A stretch of DNA of 64,000 nt from Synanceia verrucosa (GCA_029721515.1 CM056559.1:19509479-19573478); one strand, 5' to 3'. Numbered from the stretch's first letter, positions 48,144 through 60,724 are shown. Numbers and translations are program-made. The notes: generated from the letters alone by a model not told the origin.

Positions 48144-51100
48144 GTGGGAATGTTTCTCCTTACCCAAGTGATCCAGTAGTTTGAATTGGCCACTAAACCT
48201 TGGTCTATGAAAAATCGGCTCAAGATAACATCCTCAAATTTGTTTTGTTTTCTTACTTTGTCCGCAACTCAGGTATTCAGTTTACTGTCGTAAAGGGGTA
48301 AAGAAACCTGGAAATATCCACATACAAGAAGCTGCAATCAGAGAATTTGGACTTGTTTTTCTTAAGAAATTACTCACACAGATTATTTTTTATTAATAGT
48401 TGCCAGTTGATAAAATAGTTGACAGCTAATCAGTTAGTTGTTAATTGTTGAAACTGTCTAAAATCTGAACAAATCCCACTTGTCACAATCAGAAAGTGAT
48501 GCCTAATTCAGAATCTCAAAAAGGAATATCCTGTTTACATGACCTTTATCAAATTCACAGTATTGTCATATTTGATATATAAGATTGAAATATTGGTGTT
48601 CATAAATAACTGAATTTTCATTCTCATTCCTGACCCAGTATCACTGTCTTATGTTTTTATTATGGTCTCAGTGGAAAGTTTTACTATCCGGTGATCCAAA
48701 TATTGTTGAAAACTTTTTCTGCCCTGCCATAAATAAAGAAAAAGGAAAATGGAAATACTCCAATTTTTTCCAAAGCTGTTGAAAAGCTCACAGTGAATCA
48801 GAGTCTAGCAGCAGCATCAACCCTTAAATATGGGATAAGACATACATGCACCAGACTTGATTTTGCAGCCAGATGTTTAGTACACAGCTGCCATATGAGT
48901 GACATTTCTTTTCTTGCTCTCTCCAGGGTCGATGGATGAGGGGGTGTCAGAGGGCATGCCGTCAATGCAGAACACCGCTAACACTGGAGGACATGGAGAA
49001 GATGATGAAAGGTATCGTGATTTGTTACAACTTGCAGCAAGGCAAGTCAAAAGTCGTAAAGAAGATACAGATATAAACCTCATAACTGGATGTCAGGGCC
49101 ACACCTGTTTAGGTAATAAATTTAGGGGTCATGTTGAAATGTCAAAGACAAGATGTTCTGTAATATAGAGAACACTGGCTATGTTTAATAAAAGCCTCGA
49201 GACACAAACAAGACTGGTACATTTTTATGTGGAAGCTGATGTGGGCTTGTACTGGGAACTTGTTTGATGTTGTCTGGTTCACCGAAAACCAAGATTTTAA
49301 ATCTTCTTACAACAATATCACACCAGTCACTTGACATACAGTGCTTAAAAAATGTATTTGAGCGGAACACTGGAATTAATCAAAAAAATACTAAGGGGCT
49401 TTGCTTTGGACACCTGACACTGGGTGGTGGAATAATAAATTTGTTAAGCACTATGATTCATAGTGGACCCCTTCTCCCCTTGCTTGAGTGTGCTCGCTCT
49501 TGTATTATGTGAGAGCAGTATAATTAAAATGAATCTATCCCTACATGAGTATCAGTGACATTTCCTCTCCTTGTGTTTCAGGTTAGAAGGTATTCAGTAT
49601 CCCTACCACCTGTACATCAGCCCCTCAGCCAGGCCCAGCACCAATGGCCCTGACAGGCCCTTCCAATGTCCAACTTGCGGAGTCCGATTCACGCGCATTC
49701 AAAACCTGAAGCAGCACATGCTCATACACTCCGGTACGTGAAACTCCAAATTGAATTAAGCTTTGAGTATTGATCTTATCAACTTATAATGCTTCTTATT
49801 TTAAACATCCAGTGTGTAGCACTGGCTGGCTGATCCCTACAGCCAGCCAGAGAGCCAAACAGCCAGCCAGAGAGCCAAACAGATAGCCAGATAGCCAACC
49901 AGATTGCCACAGAGCCAAACAGATAGCCAACCAGATTGCCACAGATCCAAACAGCTAGCCAGAGATCCAAACAGCTAGCCAGAGATCCAAACAGCTAGCC
50001 AGAGATCCAAACAGATAGCCAGAGATCCAAACAGATAGCCAGAGATCCAAACAGCTACACCTGCGGGCCGTCTTCGTGCTAATGGCCCGCGATTTCTGGC
50101 CCCACCTTTGGTGTCAAGAAAAAGGAAAAGCTACATCAGTTCCATGCCAAGTAAAGCAGTAATGCAAAGTTTTTCCTATGTTTGCTGTTAGCTGCATAGC
50201 CTGCTGCCATCAATGTTTCCATGGCTTGGCTCTCAGTCATCGTTCCTGTTGTAATTTGATTGATCTTTGCCATCCCGCACATAGCTTCCGTAACAGCTTC
50301 TTTCTTTCTTATGTACCTGCCAATTAAACTACACTCCACCCGGTGCTTGCTACACCTACTGGCTCTGGTAACGCTTGCCGTAAAGCAAATCAGACCTGTA
50401 GTCTCATTTGAACTACAAATCCGCAACCCGATCTGGCAGACTTGCATAGTGTGGTTAGAGCCGTCAGAGGGCTACAAAGCAAATGCAGAAGTGCCATTCG
50501 CCCTATTTCGAGTTGATGAACCACTGAAATGATTTTGGATATATTATTTTAAGATACAAAATAATCTTTGGTGGGGCTTTAAGTTAGGAACACCTGAGCA
50601 AAGCATAGGAAAAAAGCTGTTGACAGGCTGTGTATGCAACATTTTGAAAAGCATCCCTGCTGCAAGTTGTTTGGATGTTCTGTTTTCATTTATTTTATGC
50701 ATAATGCAGAAATTGTACCAATTACACTCTTGGCACTCTTTTCTTATATTAAACACTGTTGGATTTCATCTTGCATTTCAAATGTTAAGTTACATCAGAA
50801 GCTAGAAAAGAGTAGTTGTAGTAGCTGTGTATGTCAAGAGTTTACAGAGAAAAGAATCAGTTGGTATCCACCCTGTGCATTAACACCAACATATCTAAAC
50901 CAAGAAGTCTATATACTCTTTGCAGACTTTTCAAGATAGTCCCAATAATAGTGCAGGGGCACAGTCCTACACTGGTTCTCAGTAACTCTGCAGGTTTGAT
51001 GGTGGCGCTGCCTTTTGTCCAGACTGTAAATAGAATAAAAAATAGGGCCCTAGAGAAAGGATTGGTCAGTCGATTAATTTACTAACAATCATCAGCATTA

Positions 51101-54100
51101 TCAACAATATAACTTGTATGTTTCATTGGCATTTAAATGCATATTTAGAGGGAAATTAATTTTGAGATAAAAGATTTGATAAGAGATTTATTATTTACAC
51201 TTTGGAACTGGATGAACAGGAGTCAGTAATCTATATAGAGAGTTGTTGTTATTATCAGTAGTGCAGCTGCTAATGGAAATCGAAATGAAAGGATAATGAC
51301 AGTGGATTGCTGTACTTTCCTACAACTTAGTGAAGAATGAATGAGGCTTCTTGTTTTGGTGTTTTGGGACACAGTTAAGGTTGACTTTAGCTGAACTTAG
51401 TTTTTTTTTTCCTCCCTTCCCACACAGGCATTAAGCCTTTCCAGTGTGACCGCTGTGGGAAAAAGTTCACACGGGCCTACTCCTTAAAGATGCATCGGCT
51501 GAAGCACGAAGGTAAACGCTGTTTCCGGTGCCAGATTTGTAGCGCCACATTCACGTCCTTCGGCGAATATAAGCACCACATGAGGGTCTCCCGACACATA
51601 ATCCGCAAGCCACGGATTTACGAGTGCAAAACGTGCGGGGCCATGTTCACCAACTCTGGCAATTTAATTGTACACCTGAGGAGTCTGAACCATGAGGCAT
51701 CCGAACTAGCAAACTACTTCCAGAGCAGGTGAGGAGTCCGGGGGCACTGACCCCATCATTTACTCAGATCTCACCTGGATCAGAAAATAACTTCCGTTTA
51801 GATAAGTTAATTAATATAATTACTGAGGTTCATTTGATCTTTTTTTCCCTTTTATGACTTTGTTTGTGTAGATTTGTTTTTCATGTGATTGCACAGATCA
51901 AGTGTACCTGAAGCTTTTCACTGTATTTATTGGGAGTGTTCATTTAATGTCAGAATGTTAGTTTGGAAAATATGTTTATTCATTTTTTTGTACTAAAAGT
52001 TGGATGAGATGATTAATACCATTCAGAGATCTGTTATGTAGCTATGTAGGTAGAGCCAGCAGCCTGTTAGCTTAGCATAGAAAACAGGGAACCGCGTCCA
52101 TGCTCTGTCCACAAGTCCTACCAGCATCTCTGAAGGTCATTGATTAATATACAGGGGTTGGACAATGAAACTGAAACACTGGCCAATTTAGTGTTGGGGT
52201 TTCATGGCTAAATGTGACCAGCCTGGTGGCCAAACTTCATTAATTGCACATTGCACCAGTAAGAGCAGAGTGTGAAGGTTCAATTAGCAGAGTAATAGTA
52301 CAGTTTTGCTTAAAATATTGCAATGCACACAACAGTATGGGTGACATATCAGAGTTCAAAAGAGGACAAATTGTTGGTGCACGTCTTGCTGGTGCATCTG
52401 CGACCAAGACAGCAAGTATTTGTGATGTATCAAAAGCCACGATATCCAGGGTAATGTCAGCATACCACCAAGAAGGATGAACCACATCCAATATTAGTAA
52501 CTGTGGACATGAGGAAGCTGTCTGAAAGGGATGACCGTGTGCTAACCCGGATTGTATCCAAAAAACATAAAACCACATCTGCCCAACTCACCGCAGAATT
52601 AAATGTGCACCTCAACTTTCCTGTTTCCACCAAAACTGTCCATCGGGAGCTCCACAGGGTCAATATCCATGGCCGGGCTGCTATAGCCAAACCTTTGGTC
52701 ACTTGTGCCAATGCCAAACGTCGGTTTCGATGGTGCCAGCAGTAAAAATCTTGAGCTGTGGACAATGTGAAACATGTTGTTCTCTGATGAGTCCACCTTT
52801 ACTGTCTTTCCCACATTCAGGAGAGTTACGGTGTAGAGAAGCCCCAAAGAAGTGTACCACTGAGACTGTTGCATGCCTGTGTGAAGCATGGGGATGGATC
52901 CTCCAGAATGGTTCGGATCATGTGCACCCAATGGTTCAAACATTGTATCCTGAAGGCAGTGCCATGTATCAGGATTGATAATGTACCAATACACACAGCA
53001 ACACTAGTGACAGAGTGGTTTGATGAACATGAAAGTGAAGTTGAACATCTCCCATGGCCTGCACAGTCACCACATCTAAATATTATTGAGCCACTTTGGG
53101 GTGTTTTGGAGGAGCGAGTCAGGAAACGTTTTCCTCCACCAGCATCACATAGTGACCTGGCCACTATTCTGCAAGAAGAATGGCTCAAAATCCCTCTGGT
53201 CACTGTGCAAGACTTATATCTGTCATTCCCAAGATGAATTGATGCTGTATTGGCCGCAAAAGGAGGCCCTACACCATACTAATGAATTATTGTGGTCTAA
53301 AACCAGACGTTTCAGTTTCATTGTCCAACCCCTGTATGTCCCGTTTAATCTGTACAGAAACAGGACCAGTGGATATCCTGTAAACCTACAAATTGTCATT
53401 TTTATTACATTTGAAACAAATGGATTTGGTTAGCTTTGGAGAGAGCCAGGCAAGCTGTTTCCCCATTTCAAGTCCTTATGCTAAGCTAAGTTAAGTAGCT
53501 GCTACCCACAGGTTCATATTTACTAAATAAACATGTTAGTGGTATTAATCTTCTCATCTAACTCTCAAAATGAAAGTGAATTCTTCCCAATACACACTTA
53601 TCAAATATTGAGGTATTTCATGGCAAAGAGACGACAAATCCCTCAAGTACGTCTTGGTTTTATTTACTTGTAAAATTCCATGAGACGTGAGGATGAAGTG
53701 GGTTATTAAGCAGACAATAAGTGAGTTAAGTTTTCTGAATACATTGCTCAACTATTAGTAGTGTTGGAAACCAACTGTGCATTGTTAGAAACTCATTTTA
53801 TAGTCATGCTCTGTGGTTGCACCTCTTAATGCTTGGTGCTTGAATGTTGGACCTTGCAATAGCCGCAAAGCAGAGCTTAAATCATTTAGATTTTCCGTAA
53901 CCAAATCGAGTGGGTTGTTTGTTTTTATCGGCAGCTCAACCCACAAAGCCTTGTGAAAGTCAGAACACAGTGTTTTCATAAAGTGGAAGGGTGTTTTTAT
54001 TTCCCAGACTTTTCCACTTCTTAATCAAGTCAAGCCCTCACAGGTCGGCAGGCCTCAAACGGGCCATCGACTCCTCAAGCGTTTTATGTAGATGGTAACA

Positions 54101-55659
54101 GTGTGGAAATTTCTCTGGCAACCCAGTCAGACTCTTAACTCACATCCTCCATCTTCACTTAAAAATTTATGTTAATTTTGCTGTATCTTTTTTGCTAAGT
54201 TGCTGATTTTGCAGATCCAGCTGTCGTCTGTGCAGGACACCTCCACTCAACCTGACCTTTTTATTCCATTTTCCTGTGCTGATAGTAGTAGCACATAAAT
54301 CCAGTTCATAACCGTGGTCAGACTGAGCACTTACACATTTTAAGGGGCCTTTGTCTTAGGAATTGAATTGCTGCTGTGTAGGTTATCATGAAATAATCAT
54401 CATTGTCCATGCACTGGTAGATTTTTCCAGTTTAGAGCTATTTAAAACATCCTGTGGTCCAGTAAAGATGGAGGAACTATCCACCCTAATGCATTTTTGC
54501 ATTACACTCACAAAATGTTTTGCCAGTGCATCTTATCTTACTTGGTTGATTCTGTGGGTTGATTAATCTGTGCTCACAGGTATGTGTCAAATGTGAATAA
54601 TAATTTGTGGAGTTATTTCGAGATTAATTTGTTTTCAAACTTAAAATAAGCATTGTTTCCGTGTATGCACAAAATAATTATGGAATAACAGGAAAAAGGT
54701 CAGAATCTTCTGCGCTGTTTCTGCATCAGAAAGCAGAAACGCAAAGCTTCTTCATTAAATTACCACTCAGAGTGCAAATGAAACAGAAACCAATGATTAT
54801 TTTCATCATCAATTCATTTCTATTCTTTTGATCCATAAAACCTTCAAAAATGCCCCTAAATGTTTCGTTTAGTCTGACCAATAGTCCAAAAAACAAAAAG
54901 ATATTCAGTGCTAGTTTTGCTTTATAATGACCTAAACTAAAATTGCTGTTGATGGACTATTCAATAAATTGCCTCATGGCTTCGGCTTTAGCTCCTGCCT
55001 GGTTGAACAGCTGGCAACATTTTGTTCCTTTGGCATTATGCTTCTATATTTTGAGTTATTCAGTAATATAACAAGGACAACAATTTAACTTCTGTGCTGG
55101 AAGAACATTGAACATCACAATATATTTTGTACTGATCAGTCAGCAGTGCTCTGTGTGTATGTGAAGTAGTATAGTCTTTATTGTACAGTATGAGTATAAG
55201 ATTTGTGTTTCGGTAGTAAATTAAATCCCTTGTCATTCTCTCTGTCTCTGCAGTGATTTCCTCGTGCCCGACTACCTGAGCCAGGTGCAGGAGGAGGAGG
55301 AGGCGCTGGGTGTCCAGTATGAGCTAGAAGAGTCCGAACACCACCCCGTCTACCCGGGCAACACTTCCGCCTCCGCCACCACCACCGCAGCCTCGTCCTC
55401 CTCCTCAGTGCAGATGCCCGTCATCTCCCAGGTCTCCTCCTCTACCCAGAATTGCGAGAGCTCCTCCGGCTTCCTTTCTCCCGAGCCCCTGGACCCCCTG
55501 GAAGTCCCAGCCTCCCTCAAGATGGACGCCAACGAAGCGGCCGCCGTGACTGAGGCGGCCAAGATGGATGACAGTGTAGGAGGCAGTTCCCCAGAGGTGT
55601 TTGAAGAAGAGCGGCAGCATGCCAAGGCCAAGGAGCTGGCTTCCATTACCATAGAGTGA
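47081..55659 (+). CDS. zbtb44: ZBTB44 BTB/POZ and zinc-finger protein (5 coding exons)
   Basis: Nuclear BTB-C2H2 zinc-finger protein; the family dimerises through BTB and binds DNA, mostly as repressors, and ZBTB44's own targets are poorly known. Coding exons: 47081-48143, 48927-49011, 49582-49733, 51428-51728, 55254-55659, summing to 2007 nt and 668 aa (human about 570). Visible: BTB domain (about 20-126, HLCDVTIRVQD to STCSEFMKSS), basic nuclear-localisation-like RRKRK (187-191), SUMO-type VKVE (304-307), and four C2H2 fingers from about 408 to 530 (CPTC, CDRC, CQIC, CKTC). The conserved ends MGVKTFTHSSSS and SSITIE match human ZBTB44. The extra length lies mainly in the Ser/Ala/Pro-rich middle and C-terminal parts. 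ATG has A at -3 and G at +4. Introns host two Tc1-like elements and a minisatellite. Confidence 0.97.
48927..49011 (+). CDS. zbtb44: zbtb44 exon 3
   Basis: SMDEGVSEGMPSMQN to GHGEDDE, an acidic linker. Acceptor CTCTCCAG|GGTCG, donor GAAAG|GTATCG. 85 nt; phase 1 in, phase 2 out. Confidence 0.93.
49582..49733 (+). CDS. zbtb44: zbtb44 exon 4: first zinc finger
   Basis: LEGIQYPYHLYISPS, then finger 1 FQCPTCGVRFTRIQNLKQHM. Acceptor TTTCAG|GTTAG, donor CTCCG|GTACGT. The intron splits the finger 1-2 linker (HSG|IKPF). Confidence 0.95.
49841..50056. repeat. minisatellite in zbtb44 intron 4
   Basis: About ten diverged units of roughly 20 bp built on AGCCAGAGATCCAAACAGCT, with shorter AGCCAACCAGATTGCCACAG variants. 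The right part is the most regular. Confidence 0.9.
51428..51728 (+). CDS. zbtb44: zbtb44 exon 5: zinc fingers 2-4
   Basis: Fingers CDRCGKKFTRAYSLKMHRLK, CQICSATF (H..SRH type) and CKTCGAMFTNSGNLIVHL. It ends ELANYFQS. Acceptor CACACAG|GCATT, donor AGCAG|GTGAGG. Confidence 0.96.
52152..53334 (+). mobile_element. Tc1-like transposon (DD36E spacing), inactive
   Basis: 1,183 bp with 26-bp perfect terminal inverted repeats starting CAGGGGTTGGACAATG (52152-52177, 53309-53334) and TA duplications at both sides. It lies in zbtb44 intron 5, in the gene's sense orientation. Perfect repeat ends with a decayed coding region suggest loss of transposase before or soon after insertion. Confidence 0.94.
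52339..53237 (+). pseudogene. Tc1-like transposase, multiply frameshifted
   Basis: Pieces in different frames: MGDISEFKRGQIVGARLAG (HTH), SERDDRVLTRIVSKK, LFSDESTF (first Asp, at 52786), then DNVPIHTA and QSPHLNIIEPLW in the last piece (52869-53237). I count 36 residues between second Asp and Glu, so DD36E. At least three frame changes plus an in-frame stop after the first Asp make it non-functional. Confidence 0.88.
55254..55659 (+). CDS. zbtb44: zbtb44 exon 6: C-terminal tail
   Basis: SDFLVPDYLSQVQEEEEA, a Thr/Ala/Ser-rich stretch, MPVISQVSS, and the terminal LASITIE with TGA at 55657-55659. Acceptor TCTGCAG|TGATT. Confidence 0.96.
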
Positions 55660-56679
55660 TCCAAGCCTTCTACTTGTCCACCATGTCTTATTTTGCACTC
55701 ATGTCATATGGGAATGTGGCGAAAAGCCTTGGCGGCTCAAAAGGGATAACTTGGACATGTTCACATGCTAAGAGCGCATCATGTGACGCCATCAAGACGC
55801 CACGATTGAAGTTTTCTCCAGACTTCAGTTGCCTTGATGATATCTTTCCACATGCAGCAGCAACACAGCTGTACTTCTTTGAGTTTGTGTTTCACTCCGA
55901 ACCAAATCCACTAAAGTAAATAAGCTTTTTCTTCTTTCGCCCAAAGTTAATTAATTTATTTCTTTATTGGTGATTTCTGTCCTCCACCTAACCCAAGTGA
56001 AGCAACAGCATTTTTGAAGAATCACTTTTAGGAAGCTTTTTTTCCCATATGACGTGAATGCAGCACTAGCTAAAGTCATTCCTCTTTTAGCCAATTTGAG
56101 GTCTGTTAAATCCAAGCCTTGCCCTACTTTTTGGAAAGTGCCTGAGAGTTCCCATTTTAACAAAGCAACATGTAGAGGAAGAAGTCTTGACTTTGCCAAC
56201 GGCGACAAATCGAGTCTTTACAATCTGAGCTAAAAGGAAAAAAAAAAACGCTCATTCGTAGTGATGAGGCTAGTTTGTATGGGCAGAGACTGTGTTACTC
56301 CTTCAGTGCCGTCGCTATAGGCAAACTGTTAAATGTCATTATTATCTATATTGCAATAGCTTGTACTGTAGTTTTACTATTTGAATGCTGTGTATGTTGG
56401 GTGTTGTGAAATATGATATGTCAGGTGTGTGTATGTGCATTTCTTTTTTATGTGTATGAACACAGTACATTTCATTTTTAGATGTTTAAAACTTGAACTT
56501 CTATTGGCAGAGTATTCCCTTAAGACCTACGTGCAGTATATCATTTTTCAGTTTTTTTATTTATTTTATTTTTTTTTTTTTTAAAGAACCCTGTTGTTCA
56601 ATCAAACTTTACATTTCCAGCACTGATGCATCTCTTGCTTCCATCCAAAAGTCACAAAATAAGACTAAAATATTTGGAA

Positions 56680-57332
56680 CTAGAAAAAGCACTCATAGAG
56701 TGCAGACCGCCAAGTCAGCATTCTGAGAGAGCGTATACTCCTGCAAGCCCACAACGTCTAAGAGTGAATGTGTTGATTTTGACGCACCTTGAAACCCACA
56801 TTTAACGTTGTATTCACGTTAATATCATGTACTTTATTTTTTCTCTATTTCATATTTTGTCACATTTGAATTTTAAAAAAGACCAAAATACCAGTCAAAC
56901 TTTGCAATACAATTCTTTTCTGGATATTTTGAGACCAGTTACATTGCTCTAGCTCCTTCCAACATGAAGTAATGGTTAAAAATGCATATTTGACCTTGGT
57001 GACTTTGACCTTTTACTAATCTTTACCAAACTAAATATGTGACTTCTGGATTCCTATATTAGTTTATATATCAAATTAGGTGACGATTGGTTGAAAATTG
57101 TACACCCTGGAGTGTTCAGAAATATGCAAAATATCCTATAAATTACTATGGTATGACCTTTCATTTGACCTTGATGACCGCTCACCACCAAAAATTAATC
57201 AGTTTTAAGTTAGGCCACTTCTGACCATTCCTGAAAATTTCATTAAAATCTGCCCATAACTTTTTGAGTTATTTTGCAAACCAACATATAAACAAACCGT
57301 GGTGAAAACATAACCTCCTTGGTGGAGGTAAA
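56680..57332. mobile_element. DNA repeat in zbtb44 3' UTR, same family as 14011-14396
   Basis: Left end AACTAGAAAAAGCACTCATA with GTGCAGACCGCCAAG parallels 14010-14050; right end AAAACATAACCTCCTTGGTG GAGGT is identical to 14366-14389. Between them are TTGACCTTGGTGACTTTGAC repeats. It does not fold back as a whole, so it looks like the parental arrangement. Confidence 0.7.
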
Positions 57333-59321
57333 AAACACAAATTCCAAATTTGGGGTTACGTGGTTTTCTCACTGCAGTGTTATGTTCCCAAATAGGCTGT
57401 TATCATAAAGTAATGTAGCGTATGTTTTTCATTCATTCATTCAATTTCATTAATTATCTCACATGGCTTTCAATTTGTTGTCGTCCTGATTTACCAACAG
57501 GTACACTTCTGACATTGGTCAGAGCAATGTTTCACTTTGGTACAACGCGATTGTCTTCTTTTAGGTTTTATCCATATGTGAATGATAATGCTGAGAATAT
57601 TACAAGTGTGGATTAACCACCAGCATCTGTTTTCTTTAGTTTTCACAAAGGGGAAAAACTCCATTGTGAAAAATGGATTTTTTTTTTTTCTTTTAAATAA
57701 CTGCATGTGCAGCTGCCAGGGAATCAGGAAGTGATGCAAACAGATGGTGATTTGTGTCTGTGACCAGTTTACAGTCCGAACAGAAGCTGAGTGCGTTTGT
57801 GATCATTCTGCTTTAAAAGCAACAGGAGCGTGCTGACGTGTGAATGCAAATACTGTGAGTTCAATCATTATAAATGATGAATATATTGTGTTGGGCAAGA
57901 GCTGAAACTGAGCACAGCTGATTTTAGTAATTTCATTATTATTTTCATGCTGATTTTGAGTCAAACTTCCAGCTCTTGTGTTGTGCCAACATGGTTGAAA
58001 TTGTCTCCTTTGTAGTGCCTGTATTTTGAGAAGATAATGACACCCATGGTGACAATCCATGAGTTGAATGCTACTGACTGTGACTGTCATTTATTTTCTG
58101 TCGCCCCTGAAAGTACTTCAGCAGCCACCATCAAGGGTACCCACAGCAGGATGTAAAACCTCACATACAGGGTTGATTGTAGAGATGAATATCGCTATTG
58201 ATCGTTGAAATTCACTGAGAGCTGTCTTAATAAGAGCTTGCGTCACCCTGCGCTGTCACTCACTTCTGTCAGAGTTGTGCCATTTGCCCTCTTTATTAGG
58301 CTACAAATCACGCTTTTTTTCCCTAAAGGACCAAAATGTTCTCTGTCTCATTGGGATTTGCCAAGGCAATCAGTAATTGCACATAAGAGAGATAATCATT
58401 CAAAGTGGTCCACACTATTTATCGGAGGGGGTCCTGCTGTTTTGCCCCTTAAAAAAAAAAAAAACACTGTATGATGTTGTGCATTTAAGAGGCTAGCCTT
58501 AGACAATGGACCTATTAACTCTAGTTGCACAATATCAAATAAAAAAAAAAAAACGAGTTTTCTATTATCCATTTGTACATCATGCTTTTCATCTGTCGTG
58601 GTCGGTGTCTGTATTCCAACAACTTTTTTATAATGAAATGCTGCTGTTTGTCGAAACGCAAAAGTGCCCAAAATATTTTTGTGAACCAATGGTGTGCAAT
58701 AAATGGACAGGTGTTGTTTTAAGAGATTTGATTTTTCTCTTTGGAAAAGGTGAAATATAAGAATGTATGGTTTTATTATGTCGAAATGTGACTGAAGGTG
58801 ACTCAAATAAGCGAGGGCCCCGTTCGATCTGTGAAAGGAGGAACGAAGCTTCGATATCAAGCGACTGGTTCTGTTCAGCTCCTCTCTGTTTGTTTCTAAA
58901 GTTGCATGTTCATATGTGTTCTGTGAAGTGGAGAGCATGTCCTCAGCTGGCGAAGCGTCCTGTCAAGGCCTTATTTGTCGACGACTCTTCATCCAGCGTG
59001 ACTTCGATCTGTCGTTCAGCATGCCCTCTTCTTTTACGTTCTCCCTTTTTATGTGCAATGTTTTTGAAATATCTTGGATTATATACAGGACATGCCTTTT
59101 CAATGTACACTTGATGTTGTATATGTTTTATTCCAAATTAGGAAAACATAAGAAAACAAAAAAACACGGTAGCTCTTCATAATGGCATATATATTTTTGG
59201 TGACTTTTGTATTACAGTTGCTGTTTCATGGCATCTTTGGATATTCTTGTGAAATGTGAATAGAACAGCTTAGCTTGCGAGTTTGGGGGCCTTGGTAGTC
59301 TTCACTTTGTGACTGTCTGCA

Positions 59322-59328
59322 GTGTGTG

Positions 59329-59381
<53 letters not shown>

Positions 59382-59388
59382 ATATACA
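59322..59388. repeat. (GT)n(TA)n microsatellite in zbtb44 3' UTR
   Basis: About 21 GT units with one GC break, then about 8 TA units. Confidence 0.95.
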
Positions 59389-59735
59389 GTATATACACTC
59401 ATACTGTGTTGCATATTCTTTATACTGTAGCCTGATTACAACCTGCTTTGAGACAGATGTTGTATTTTGTGTCTTTGATACTGTATTTAAACTGTAGTTT
59501 GGAGAAACTGTACAAAAACATCCCAGATAGTAATGCAGCCTGCTCATTGTACAGGGAGAACTGACGTTTGTGCTGTTGAGTGTTTTAACTGGATCGTATT
59601 CCACAGTGGCTGTTTAAAAACTGAGAAGACCACTCTGTATTTTAGAGTCTATGGTTGTTCTGAATCTTTGCTAGTGTCCTGGCTTTGCAGTCTTGTTATT
59701 AAAAAGAGTTGTTTTTTGTAAAAGTATAAAATGTA

Positions 59736-59741
59736 AATAAA
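59736..59741 (+). terminator. zbtb44 poly(A) signal
   Basis: AATAAA followed after a few bases by an A-run and GT-rich sequence, a typical vertebrate poly(A) site layout. Confidence 0.55.
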
Positions 59742-59760
59742 TGAAAAAAAAATCCTGTTG

Positions 59761-60560
59761 GAATAAGTCTAAAACTTGTCTGAAGTATTTTTTTTTTTAT
59801 TGTCTCTCTATTATATCTCCGTTAAAGGTAATTTGAGCGCACGTGACTCACTAACCCTCAACATCACCACAAAGCAAAGGCTTTGTTTTTAACTTTTATA
59901 TCTCACATTTTATATTCACTACTGACTCAACATGACATTATTTGTCGAGCTTTTCCGTATGGATGGGGGAGAGAGAGATGAGTTAAGTTAGACGTAGCTT
60001 GAATTATATTTCTAAACATAAAAGGTCTCAGTGTTGAAGTGGCACCGAAGACGTCTTTGTATTGTATTGCTGACATATTGAAATTAGCTTGTAACACAAC
60101 TTGTACCTCAAGCAGGACACAAGTGTGTTACACTGCAAATTATTTGGTTCTACCAAGATGAAAGAAATGTAGATTTAAACATGTGAGGTAATATATCTCA
60201 TTTTAAGACTTATTTTCTTAAGTGTTCAACATTAAACTATAATCTTTAATCAAGCACAACCTTATATTTTTTCTCTCAAATAGGCAGGAAAACTTAAAAT
60301 GAGATTAATAACTTAAAATAAGATCTATTACGTCTCTCCCCCAAAGTCTCATTAAATAAATCTTTTAAGATTCAGTAACAAACTCAAGCTGCTTGTTTCA
60401 CGAGTCACACAAAAAATATCTGCAAGCACTTTCTGCTTATATATAGTATATTTCACATACATTGGGTCTGTGAAAAGTTAAATTTTAAGTAGTCTCATCT
60501 TAAAACCAGCATTTTTTGCTTTTTTTATGCTTACACTAAGTATATTTATATATACTTAAT
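59761..60560. other. intergenic, no gene seen
   Basis: AT-rich; A/T-run-rich phrases such as TCATTTTAAGACTTATTTTC recur in slightly changed form, but no gene is visible. Confidence 0.5.
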
Positions 60561-60564
60561 GTGC

Positions 60565-60711
60565 TGTATATTAGCTCAGTTGGTAGAGTGGTTGTTCTTG
60601 TTCCCTACGGTCATAGGTTTAATCCCTACTCCCTGGGTGTTCCATCCCTGAGGGATAGATTAAATGCAGATGACAAATTTTGTGTGTATGACAAATAAAA
60701 CTGGTTATTAT
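60565..60711 (+). mobile_element. tRNA-derived SINE
   Basis: A box TAGCTCAGTTGG (60572-60583) and B box GGTTTAATCCC (60616-60626) at tRNA-like spacing, then a non-tRNA body and tail ending TGACAAATAAAACTGG. It cannot fold as a complete tRNA. The 13-bp TAAAACCAGCATT occurs at 60501-60513 and 60712-60724, on both sides of the element. Confidence 0.7.
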
Positions 60712-60724
60712 TAAAACCAGCATT

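Larger units (their letters stand above)
55660..59760 (+). other. zbtb44: zbtb44 3' UTR
   Basis: 4.1 kb without a credible reading frame between the stop codon and a good poly(A) signal at 59736. It holds a DNA-repeat insertion (about 56680-57330), several A- and T-runs and a GT/TA microsatellite 350 bp from its end. An earlier AATAAA within an A-run near 58540 could give a shorter form. The extent is inferred. Confidence 0.6.

Noticed and set aside
60565..60640. Functional tRNA gene
   Set aside because: A and B boxes exist, but the acceptor stem does not pair and the sequence continues into a SINE body.
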